DNA of 64,000 nt, taken from Thermoguttaceae bacterium. GTDB taxonomy: Bacteria; Planctomycetota; Planctomycetia; Pirellulales; Thermoguttaceae. The stretch spans positions 62,001-126,000 of the forward strand of contig JAFQXE010000002.1 of assembly GCA_017407125.1 (NCBI GenBank). The letters run 5' to 3'. Every line of letters starts with the position of its first letter. Within the stretch, counting starts at the first letter, position 1. The position numbers and the translations under genes were made by a program. Below the pieces are notes generated by a model. The model worked only from the letters and a program-made list of their open reading frames with translations. It did not search any database and was not told the origin of the DNA. Of the stretch, positions 54,875-62,718 are shown piece after piece.

Positions 54875-57172
54875 ATGCCCAACATTCCAGAACTGACATC
54901 CCTGGTCAATAGCATCGTTGCACAGCGAAGCGCACAGCTTCCCCAAATCGAAGCGCAACTAAATAAACTCCAGCAAATTGAAGCGGCATTAAAAGACTTG
55001 AAGTCTTTTTCCAACAACCCGGATTTTGAATCCGTCTTCTCAACCATTCCGTTTGACAAGACGTTTGCCACAATTGCTCAGGCTAAACGAGTTCTCGAAC
55101 GCGCCCTGCAGCGTCTTGGGCGTAAAAACATCAGCATTGCCGTTGCAGGTAAAGCTCGTCAGGGAAAAAGCCAGCTGCTCCAAATGCTCACGGGACTTGG
55201 AAACGAACAGATACCCACTGGAGATACAAACGTCTGCACTGCTGCCCGAAGCCGAATTATCAACGATCCCAACAATCAGTCTGCAACGGTTCATTTTCTT
55301 TCCCAACGCGAGTTCCTGGAGAAAAAAATCTGGCCTGCATTTGAGGACGATCCTAATCGCAAAGAAGCGTTGGGGCTGTCGCCTTCCCCGGAGTCTGTTC
55401 AATTGTTTCTTTCCAATCCTCTGCCAGAATTGACAGACGCGTCGCCTTCCAGGTGCAAATTTTACGAAGCGCTGAAAAAAATACGCGATGATATAAATGC
55501 GGATCCTTCAATTGCAGCCAAATTGGGTTCAGCTCCGGCGCAGGTTTCCCTTTCGGAAGTTGCCAAGTACGTTACGAAAGACAACGATGAACTGCCCAAT
55601 TATTATCACGTTGTAGATTACGTCGATATTCTTACGCCATTTGCGGTTGGCTTGCCGGACGGCATAGTAGTTTTCGACTTGCCAGGCTTGGGCGAAATGA
55701 CTCCAGACATTCGCGAAACAGCGCTCAGCGCTATTAAAAACGATGCGGATATTGTTCTCTTTTTAAGAAAGCTCGATACCGACGGCGACGCCTGGAAAGA
55801 AGAAGACCTTGAAACCTTCGACATGCTTAGCAAAATCTGTCAGGATGAAGACATTCAACCTAACAATTGGGTTTTTCTGATTCTCAATCTTGACACGCGC
55901 CCGTCTGACAATAATGAGAAGAACGTCGAGAGCATGCTTCACAACGTTCCGAAAGGCTATACGCCAGTCGTATGCAACTGCGGCTCTCAGGATGCGGTTC
56001 GCAGCATGATTTCCGATAATATGCAAACGCTTTTGACAAACGCTGAGAACATTGACAGCGCATGCGTCTGTCGAGCTAAAATGAGCATGGAATTGTCAAT
56101 CCAGGCGGCCAAAGAGGCATTGAGCATGATGATTGAAACTGTAAAAAACAGCGCCCAAAGCGGTCTTGACATTGACGAAAAATTCGAAGATTTTAAGGCT
56201 GATCTTCGCACATCATTTAAAGCCGAGGTCAAAGAACGAATCGGAGACCTGGAAGACTGCATCAGAAAGAGTTTGCAGGAACATTTTATGGAAGTCTATA
56301 ATACCATGGAAGAATACTACAAACAAATGGACGATGCACAAGACGAGTTCCCAGCTGATTTCCCGACTTTTACTCCCAAAAAGCTTGTGCAGCAGTTTAA
56401 AGGAGGCCGCGGTTCCGACGAGGTTGTAAATGAAGCAATTCGCAGCCAGTTGCGGTCAATTGTTGAGCTTATGAAAAAGCCATTGACGCAGTCGTGTGAA
56501 GAGATTCGTTCTATCTACCTTGACAGAATGGCAGAATTGATAGTTCACAACAATCCTGTCATTCAAAAGGTTATTGAACTGAATAACTCTTCCTCTGAAA
56601 CTACTTCTGAAGAAAAGCTGAACAGCATTGCAAAAGCTGTTGGTCGTATCGAGTCGATTTCAACGTCTGGCATTATTGCAGCTCTGAATAATCTTCTTGG
56701 TCTGAACCTGACATACGAACAGCAAATTTTGCCAATTGTCTATGAAAACCCCTCTATTTTGGACTTTGATCCTTATTACAAGGGAACGGACGAGAAGCCG
56801 CCAATACTTCGTAAACTCAAAGAAACAATCAATTATAAATTCCAAGGCGATTTCAATACGCAAAAAGACGCTCTGTACAACTGGCTGAAAGAAAAATCAG
56901 AGGAAATCATATCTGCATTACTCGAGAATCACGAAGACTGCCCCATCTTTCGGATTGCTCATATCATTTACCTGATCATTGCGGCAAATTACAGAAATTT
57001 TGTCAACCAGTTTATCTGGAGCAAAACAATAGAAAAAGAATGGCGGGATTACTTTAACAATCAAAAGGCCGTTCTTTGGGGATCAGAAATTAACGCAGCG
57101 GCTGCCATGCTTCAGATGGAGCAAGATTTGAATTCATCTGTCAACTCGCTTCGTCAGGCAATTAACGCATAA
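54875..57172 (+). CDS. Dynamin-like large GTPase (first gene of a GTPase operon)
   Basis: This is a 765-residue protein. The P-loop GKARQGKS (92-99) follows IAVA. The G3 motif is DLPG (268-271, in VVFDLPGLGEM), and a G4-like NLD (338-340) follows FLIL. A long helical region (about 380-680, with QAAKEALSMMIETVKNSAQS) resembles the stalk of dynamin-like proteins. A hydrophobic stretch near 690-715 (FRIAHIIYLIIAANYRNFVN) may touch the membrane. This fits membrane-remodelling dynamin-superfamily GTPases, although the substrate and partner are unknown. It is followed by a small GTPase gene after 24 bases. Confidence 0.75.
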   Translation: MPNIPELTSLVNSIVAQRSAQLPQIEAQLNKLQQIEAALKDLKSFSNNPDFESVFSTIPFDKTFATIAQAKRVLERALQRLGRKNISIAVAGKARQGKSQLLQMLTGLGNEQIPTGDTNVCTAARSRIINDPNNQSATVHFLSQREFLEKKIWPAFEDDPNRKEALGLSPSPESVQLFLSNPLPELTDASPSRCKFYEALKKIRDDINADPSIAAKLGSAPAQVSLSEVAKYVTKDNDELPNYYHVVDYVDILTPFAVGLPDGIVVFDLPGLGEMTPDIRETALSAIKNDADIVLFLRKLDTDGDAWKEEDLETFDMLSKICQDEDIQPNNWVFLILNLDTRPSDNNEKNVESMLHNVPKGYTPVVCNCGSQDAVRSMISDNMQTLLTNAENIDSACVCRAKMSMELSIQAAKEALSMMIETVKNSAQSGLDIDEKFEDFKADLRTSFKAEVKERIGDLEDCIRKSLQEHFMEVYNTMEEYYKQMDDAQDEFPADFPTFTPKKLVQQFKGGRGSDEVVNEAIRSQLRSIVELMKKPLTQSCEEIRSIYLDRMAELIVHNNPVIQKVIELNNSSSETTSEEKLNSIAKAVGRIESISTSGIIAALNNLLGLNLTYEQQILPIVYENPSILDFDPYYKGTDEKPPILRKLKETINYKFQGDFNTQKDALYNWLKEKSEEIISALLENHEDCPIFRIAHIIYLIIAANYRNFVNQFIWSKTIEKEWRDYFNNQKAVLWGSEINAAAAMLQMEQDLNSSVNSLRQAINA

Positions 57173-57196
57173 CGCTGAAAGGGATAAGGTATTATC

Positions 57197-58213
57197 ATGT
57201 CGTCAAATAATAAAACTTTGGAAATTATTGTTTTGGGTAATCGAGCCGTCGGAAAAACCAGTTTGCTTTCATCCATGTATATGCAAATGGAAGCTCTGGG
57301 CGTTACTGACTGTAATGGAATGAAGTTTTCCCCCGTGAATGACGAAGAATACAAAATTCTGGAAAACAAGTGGATCAGCTTGCGTCAATCCATCAAGGAT
57401 AACGAGTTTACCTCCGCTCCGGTCATGCCGTACGAAGGGACAACTGAAGACGTTGAACACGATTTTGTTCTCAGTACTCGTAATTCAAAACATACTATCA
57501 GATTTGTTGATACAAGAGGCGGCGATACCGAATCAATGTCTCCAGATCTGATTTCGCGTATTAAGAATTCCCATTTGATGTTGTGCGTTGTTGACGCTTC
57601 CATTCTTATGCAGTGCGACCAGAACGACAATGACAAATTGAATTGTCCGACGAAAATTAAACAAATCCTGTCGAATGTTCTTGACGATAACGACAGCAAA
57701 AAACCGTTTTCATGCATGTTCATTTTGACCAAATGCGAAAAATACATGTTCACCCCTGAAGATAGAAATCGCATGGCAGCGCGTTTTGAAAAAATCTTTT
57801 CTCCGGTATTGCTCTATGCCGCCCAAAAACCTTTCAAGTTGTTTTACCTTCCGGTTCAAACGATGGGCTGCGTTGAATTTTCCCGAATTGACCCTGTCAC
57901 AAAGGAAATGAAATTCAAAACAATCAACAAAGAATTTCAACCGGTTGACGTCGTCTTTCCGTTAGCTTACGTGCTGAGAATCTTTTTGGAAAAATTTTAT
58001 AATCGTCAGCAGAATATGACATGGTTGGGAAAATTTTGGCAGAAAATTTCACTCTTGCGGAAAGGTCTCCCAAAAGAGGATTTCCAGATATATTACGAAG
58101 CATTACAATCTAAAGTTGGCAAACCTGTTGATTTTCGCAGCAACCTTTCCGGAAGCATTCCGCGCTTGGAAAGCATCAATTTTTGGACGGACTCATCGTG
58201 GAGAACCTTATGA
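57197..58213 (+). CDS. Ras-like (TRAFAC-type) small GTPase
   Basis: This 338-residue protein has P-loop GNRAVGKT (14-21), G3 DTRG (105-108, in IRFVDTRGGD) and a G4-like TKCE (178-181) in place of NKxD. The N-terminal 230 residues form the GTPase domain; the rest, with AYVLRIFLEKFYNRQQ and a C-terminal tail, is not recognised. The G3 lacks the catalytic Pro/Gly spacing of Ras and has Arg-Gly-Gly-Asp. It is the second of three tightly spaced genes and its stop overlaps the start of the third. It may regulate the large GTPase or the coiled-coil protein. Confidence 0.75.
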   Translation: MSSNNKTLEIIVLGNRAVGKTSLLSSMYMQMEALGVTDCNGMKFSPVNDEEYKILENKWISLRQSIKDNEFTSAPVMPYEGTTEDVEHDFVLSTRNSKHTIRFVDTRGGDTESMSPDLISRIKNSHLMLCVVDASILMQCDQNDNDKLNCPTKIKQILSNVLDDNDSKKPFSCMFILTKCEKYMFTPEDRNRMAARFEKIFSPVLLYAAQKPFKLFYLPVQTMGCVEFSRIDPVTKEMKFKTINKEFQPVDVVFPLAYVLRIFLEKFYNRQQNMTWLGKFWQKISLLRKGLPKEDFQIYYEALQSKVGKPVDFRSNLSGSIPRLESINFWTDSSWRTL

Positions 58214-59475
58214 AGATTGCCGTATTAACTGCAACATTAAAAAACGATTACAATTGGCATTCCTCAGACAACTCCTTTAAGAGTTTTGCTCGAGACCATA
58301 AGTCTTGCTGGCATAATGAGGTTTACGATGGAGCCTGGTTTGGATTGACGTCGCAAAACGGCCAGACTTTTTTTCTGGCGGGCAAGATTCCTACTAAAAG
58401 GCGCGATAGCAGCAATCGCAGTATTTTAGACTATATTGTGATGCAGTCGCAATCGCCAAAGGATCGCGAACTATTGGCGCTATTGACATCTGATTTGCTT
58501 AAAAAACGTCAAGATATCAACGACGTTGACAGTCCATTTACCCTATGGGTAGACGATATCTGCACAACAATGGCAGAAACGGAATCATTCAATGGCAAGC
58601 CGCTCCCGATTCTGGAAGCCTCGCTTTCTTCAAAATCCGGCGTTTCCATTGGGCGCTTTGAATATCCATTAAACTGTATGGAGGAGCGAAATAATGCAGC
58701 GAATGCGTTAGGCTCTTTACTGGAAATTCAGAAGGATTTTCTTGTCGGTTGCATTCAATATCCCGTCGAGAAATTCCTTGATAAACTTAATAACGCTGGC
58801 TATGAGCTCTCTAATGCACAAATTGCCGTCTTTTCTGCCAGAACTGACAGCAAGAAAAAGCTTATGGGCGCCCAACACGCTATCTCGAAAAGGAATCAGG
58901 GGAGCAGTTCAAAACCGAATCAGAATAATGGAGCAACATCAAACAAGGAACAGGGAAGTATATTCAATCCATTTACGGTCGGGGTTTGCCTCCTGATACT
59001 TGTCGCTGCATTCTCACAATTGTGGTATCAAAACTCCCAAAAAACAAATCAGATTCAGAATTTGACAAGTCTGGTCCAGGACATGACAACTCTGGTTCAG
59101 AGCTTATCAGGCCAGATTCAGACCATGTCAGAACAGAATCAGCGATTGAAATCTCAAGTTGAAACCATGGAAACGAACTTTATCAATTATTCCAAATACA
59201 AACTGGAGAAGAATGACGAAATAAGCAGCTTGAACAATAATTACAACGAACTGAAAACATTTTACACCGATCTGAACAAAAATTACAAAAATCTGAATGA
59301 TAATTACAACACATTCCAATCAGATTTAAAATCGCTGAAAGATGATATTACACTGATAAAAGATTCTATCAAGGATATTAATGAAAAAATTGACAAATTG
59401 AAAGAACCGAACGATCAATCAAAAGGTTTTCTGACACCCCCACAAACTACTTCAGGCAGAAGAAGCAAATACTGA
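58210..59475 (+). CDS. Membrane-anchored coiled-coil protein of the GTPase operon
   Basis: ATG 58210 overlaps the previous stop as ATGA and has GGAG seven bases upstream, so translation is coupled; an in-frame extension to 58183 is less likely. The product has 421 residues. The first 220 form a soluble domain (MKIAVLTATLKNDYNWHSSD, then FGLTSQNGQTFFLAGKIPTK) that I do not recognise. One membrane segment lies at about 254-275 (GVCLLILVAAFSQLWYQ). Residues 280-405 are a coiled coil rich in Asn, Leu and Lys. It may act as the membrane partner of the two GTPases, which is an inference from the operon. Confidence 0.72.
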   Translation: MKIAVLTATLKNDYNWHSSDNSFKSFARDHKSCWHNEVYDGAWFGLTSQNGQTFFLAGKIPTKRRDSSNRSILDYIVMQSQSPKDRELLALLTSDLLKKRQDINDVDSPFTLWVDDICTTMAETESFNGKPLPILEASLSSKSGVSIGRFEYPLNCMEERNNAANALGSLLEIQKDFLVGCIQYPVEKFLDKLNNAGYELSNAQIAVFSARTDSKKKLMGAQHAISKRNQGSSSKPNQNNGATSNKEQGSIFNPFTVGVCLLILVAAFSQLWYQNSQKTNQIQNLTSLVQDMTTLVQSLSGQIQTMSEQNQRLKSQVETMETNFINYSKYKLEKNDEISSLNNNYNELKTFYTDLNKNYKNLNDNYNTFQSDLKSLKDDITLIKDSIKDINEKIDKLKEPNDQSKGFLTPPQTTSGRRSKY

Positions 59476-59509
59476 TATCGAATAAACCTGTTTTGATTCA
59501 TTTGATAAG

Positions 59510-59550
59510 ATAACGCTCTCTCGTTTCAATGACGAGCGGGCGGTTTTATT
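59510..59550 (+). terminator. Possible terminator of the GTPase operon
   Basis: The short hairpin CTCGT with ACGAG encloses TTCAATG and is followed by CGGGCGG and then a T-rich run. It is weaker than the other terminators in the window. Confidence 0.4.
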
Positions 59551-59559
59551 TTTAAAGAT

Positions 59560-59735
59560 TTTTTCCGGGAGCTTACGCACCCCGGCTCGTCTACGCTTGA
59601 GGCGGAAGCCTCCAATAATCTCTTTCGCAGAATAACCCGTCTGTCCCGCTGGTTCGCGGGCGTCTTCGCCCGCCTTACTCGTCGGCGGCAGAGAACTGCC
59701 GCGATCCGGGCTGACCATTGTGCGTGTGCGGGCTG
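59560..59735. repeat. GC-rich palindromic repeat, family D (copy 4)
   Basis: GGCGGCAGAGAACTGCCGC and nearby GCGGGCGTCTTCGCCCGC are stem-forming, and GACCATTGTGCGTGTGCGGG recalls the ends of the other copies. It fills the gap between the GTPase operon and the cupin gene. Confidence 0.6.
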
Positions 59736-59846
59736 ACCAAAAATTAATTTCAAAAAATCCCATGACCCCCTATTGCAATTATTGCGGAAATGAGCCATAA
59801 TAACAGAAAATAACTATTTTTCAGTTTAACAACAGAGGCGTTCAAA

Positions 59847-60593
59847 ATGGAACACATCAATCGACGTACTATGCTTTCAGCCACTGCGGCTGCGGCAGCA
59901 AGTACTATTTTCATTTCAGACCAAGCGAAGGCGGAATGTCCGAGCGAGGCTAAACAATGCCCAAAGAAAGGAACTCAAATGGCTGACGGTTACAAAATTG
60001 TAGACGGCGTTAAGGTCTATGACAACTCTTACTTCTATGACGCAGACGGCAAATTCCTCGCCGGACGCGCCAAGGACGCGTACATGGAAATGTTCGATCG
60101 TTTCGGCTATCCGTACCCGAAGGGATTCCGCGACAACGCCGAATTCTGGGTTCTGGAAGGCGGCATCGGCGATTTCGCCCGCGTCGGCATGGGCGGAATC
60201 ATTTGGCTCAACCGCAACGAACCGGGATTCAGCTATTTCGGACACGACATCTATCTGCTCCCGTTCCAGATGATTCCGGAACACTCTCATCATCCGACCA
60301 AGTACCCCGCCAAGATGGAATCCTGGCACGTTCGCTACGGAAGCATCTACAATTTTGCCGAAGTCGGCGAAGACAACCGTCCGTTCCCGGTTCCCGTTCC
60401 GGAAAGCCAGCAGCCGTTCACTCATCTGAAGCACTATGAAGAACTTCACGTCGGCGACATCAGCCACCTGGCTAAGCTGGAATCCTGGCACTGCATGATG
60501 GGCGGACCGCAGGGAACCATCGTTACCGAATACGCCAACTATCACGACGGCGACGGTCTGCGATTCGCGAACCCCAAGGTTTCGTTCTGCTAG
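59847..60593 (+). CDS. Tat-exported cupin protein (sugar-isomerase-like)
   Basis: This 248-residue protein has a twin-arginine signal (INRRTMLSATAAAAASTIFI) and ATG 59847. The mature part has the cupin pattern IPEHSHHPTKYPAKMESWHV, then YGSIYNF, with His-His, Glu and His as likely metal ligands, and a second ESWHCMM block near the C-terminus. This resembles cupin-type D-lyxose/D-mannose isomerases, but export is unusual for them, so another role such as carbohydrate binding is possible. It is monocistronic, followed by an AGTAGGCAATAGGCAG-type repeat. Confidence 0.65.
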   Translation: MEHINRRTMLSATAAAAASTIFISDQAKAECPSEAKQCPKKGTQMADGYKIVDGVKVYDNSYFYDADGKFLAGRAKDAYMEMFDRFGYPYPKGFRDNAEFWVLEGGIGDFARVGMGGIIWLNRNEPGFSYFGHDIYLLPFQMIPEHSHHPTKYPAKMESWHVRYGSIYNFAEVGEDNRPFPVPVPESQQPFTHLKHYEELHVGDISHLAKLESWHCMMGGPQGTIVTEYANYHDGDGLRFANPKVSFC

Positions 60594-60703
60594 TTTGTTA
60601 GTAAGGCAGTAGGCAATAGGCAGTAGGCAGTAGTAGGCATTAGTAACTACAACCTACTGTCTTTTGTCTATTCCCTACTCCCTATTCCCTACTCCCTCAA
60701 CCC
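60594..60703. repeat. TAGGCAATAGGCAG / CCCTACTCCC repeat, family B (copy 4)
   Basis: AAGGCAGTAGGCAATAGGCA words are followed by CTATTCCCTACTCCCTATTC and CCCTACTCCCTCAACCCCT, which ends immediately before the ATG at 60706. It is the same leader as at 8667 and 23215. Confidence 0.7.
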
Positions 60704-60705
60704 CT

Positions 60706-61851
60706 ATGTCTTTTCGCGACGAATTTCCAATTTGTGAGAAAATCTGTTTTTTCAATAGCGCTTCCTTAGGTCCGTTTTCCCGCGCCGTATTCAAGGGTAT
60801 GACGGATTGGGCGCAGCAATCCCTCGACGGGGCGTCTAAATACTGGCCCATCTGGTACAAGAAAATGCTCCGCGCCATTCCTCTTTCCGCCAAGCTGGTT
60901 AACGCTCAGGACGACGAAATTGCGTTGACGCGTTCCACGTCAGAGGGATTAAAAATCGTCGCGGAAGGGTTGCCGTGGGAGCCGGGCGACAACGTCGTCT
61001 TTCCCGACAACGAGTTCCCCGCCAACATTTATCCGTGGACGTATCTCGTCGATCGCGGAGTGGAACCGCGTCGCGTTCCCCTTCCAGACGGCAAACTGAC
61101 AGCCGCGGCGCTGGAGCCGTATATCGACAAACGCACGCGGCTCGTTTCCGTCAGCTGGGTGAGCTACTGCACCGGCTGGCGCGCCGATATCAAGGAAATC
61201 GCCGAGATGGTTCACTCTCACGGCGCGCTGCTGTGCGTAGACGGCATTCAGGGCATGGGCGCGTTCCCGTTTGACGTTAAAGATACAGACGTCGACTTCC
61301 TCTCCGTTGGGGCTCAAAAATGGCTTTTGAGCGCTCAAGGATCCGGGTTCTTCTACTGCAAAAATGCGGTCAACGGCTTGTTGAGAAACATCAATTTCGG
61401 CTGGGCGTCGGTAGAAAATCATACGGACTTCTCGCGTTCTGACTGGCCGGAAATGAAAAACGCTCAACGATTTATGACCGCCACCACCGCCACGCCCGCC
61501 TGGCTGACGATGACCGATTCTCTGAAAACGATCTTCAAATACGGGCAGGAAACCATTACAAATCAAATACTTAAAACACGTCGATATTTAATCGAACAGC
61601 TTCAGAAGTTCCCTGTCGAATTCAATACAGACGTTGCGCCGGAAAACGATTTTCTTCACGGTTCGGGTATAATTTTCTTTAGAATTCCTGGAATTAGTGA
61701 AGAAAAACTCGCACTGATTGCCAAAAATTTCGTAGAAAAAGGAGTGGAACTGACGGTGCGAAATGGAGGATTCCGGGTTTCCATACATGGGTTTAACAAC
61801 AATTCAGACGTTGACCAACTAATTGACGTAATACAACAGTCAATATTTTAA
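60706..61851 (+). CDS. Class V aminotransferase (cysteine desulfurase-like, PLP)
   Basis: ATG 60706 (MSFRDEFPICEKICFFNSAS) is preferred; the open frame above it is made only of the repeat leader. The PLP-binding features are visible: ALTRSTSEGL, VSWVSYCTGW, the Asp in LLCVDGIQGMGAF, and Lys in LSVGAQKWLL. At 381 residues it is the normal family length. Members act as desulfurases, epimerases or transaminases, and the substrate here is not evident. It lies one base upstream of the FxsA-like gene start, so the two share a transcript. Confidence 0.88.
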   Translation: MSFRDEFPICEKICFFNSASLGPFSRAVFKGMTDWAQQSLDGASKYWPIWYKKMLRAIPLSAKLVNAQDDEIALTRSTSEGLKIVAEGLPWEPGDNVVFPDNEFPANIYPWTYLVDRGVEPRRVPLPDGKLTAAALEPYIDKRTRLVSVSWVSYCTGWRADIKEIAEMVHSHGALLCVDGIQGMGAFPFDVKDTDVDFLSVGAQKWLLSAQGSGFFYCKNAVNGLLRNINFGWASVENHTDFSRSDWPEMKNAQRFMTATTATPAWLTMTDSLKTIFKYGQETITNQILKTRRYLIEQLQKFPVEFNTDVAPENDFLHGSGIIFFRIPGISEEKLALIAKNFVEKGVELTVRNGGFRVSIHGFNNNSDVDQLIDVIQQSIF

Positions 61852-61852
61852 T

Positions 61853-62521
61853 ATGCAGCAATCGCCCCTGACTTTTGGCTGGAAACTGCCATTGTTTTTA
61901 ATTGTCATCACGGCAGAGATTTATTATATGTTTAAATACTCTGCCAGTTATGGCGTATTCAATTTGCTTGCTCTAACATTGGGATCAATCGTACTGGGTT
62001 TTATTCTCATGCGTTGGGAAGGATCCATCTGCTGGAGACGCATTCTATATATGCAGCAGAAAAACATATCCCCAATAGAAGAAATGCGGGACGGCGTTTT
62101 GATACTGTTCGCGGGCATGCTGATGATTATTCCCGGCATTATCACCGACGTTTTAGGACTGTTGCTGTTTCTGCCGCCTGTGCGATGGGTTATTCGAAAA
62201 CTGTTTTTACAGAACTTGTACTTTGAAATTCCTGAAAACATGGATTCTCAGTTTCGAATGTACTCCTTTACCATGTCAAATCAGACGAACGATAATCAAA
62301 ACGGTTCGTATAGTAATCCAGATGACGGTTCTCCGGATTATTCTTCCGAAACGTATGAGGAATCGTTAAATCGGAATCAGGACATTCAAATTATTGACGT
62401 CAAGGCGACAGATCCCAAAGAGTCGTCCAACGCAATAGAAAGCGAGAGTAAAGAAGAGAATAAAGACAAAGCAGAGAAATCAAACGAAAATGCTCAAGAA
62501 AGCGACGCGCAGGCGGAATGA
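61853..62521 (+). CDS. fxsA: FxsA-family membrane protein
   Basis: This 222-residue protein has four membrane segments in the first 120 residues (FGWKLPLFLIVITAEIYYMF, FNLLALTLGSIVLGFILM, LILFAGMLMIIPGIITDVLG, LLLFLPPVRWVIRKL). The conserved IPGIITDVLGLLLFLPPVR is typical of FxsA. The C-terminal 95 residues are a charged, Asn/Ser/Glu-rich tail (ESKEENKDKAEKSNENAQES). FxsA proteins affect phage exclusion in E. coli, but the general function is unknown. One base separates it from the aminotransferase gene, so it is in the same operon. Confidence 0.85.
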   Translation: MQQSPLTFGWKLPLFLIVITAEIYYMFKYSASYGVFNLLALTLGSIVLGFILMRWEGSICWRRILYMQQKNISPIEEMRDGVLILFAGMLMIIPGIITDVLGLLLFLPPVRWVIRKLFLQNLYFEIPENMDSQFRMYSFTMSNQTNDNQNGSYSNPDDGSPDYSSETYEESLNRNQDIQIIDVKATDPKESSNAIESESKEENKDKAEKSNENAQESDAQAE

Positions 62522-62562
62522 ATCGTATTGTTTCCGATTTCTGACTTTCTGACACATCGCCC

Positions 62563-62590
62563 TTGATTTTTTAACAAAAAATGTTATTAT
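62563..62590 (+). promoter_or_regulatory. Sigma-70-like promoter of the S41 protease gene
   Basis: TTGATT (62563-62568) and TATTAT (62585-62590) are separated by 16 bases, about 130 bases before the ATG at 62719. Confidence 0.5.
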
Positions 62591-62718
62591 AGATAAAGTC
62601 GTTTTTGCTGTCGACAATCAAATTCCTTAAAATCGGAATTCAAACAGAGATTATTCTGACAGCTCAGTTGTTTATAATGCTGCCGTATAGCAGCGATTCA
62701 CCTTAACCTGAAATTATT

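Noticed and set aside
59526..59798. Minus-strand frame after the GTPase operon
   Set aside because: It falls on the GC-rich repeat and terminator region, with no ribosome site or domain.
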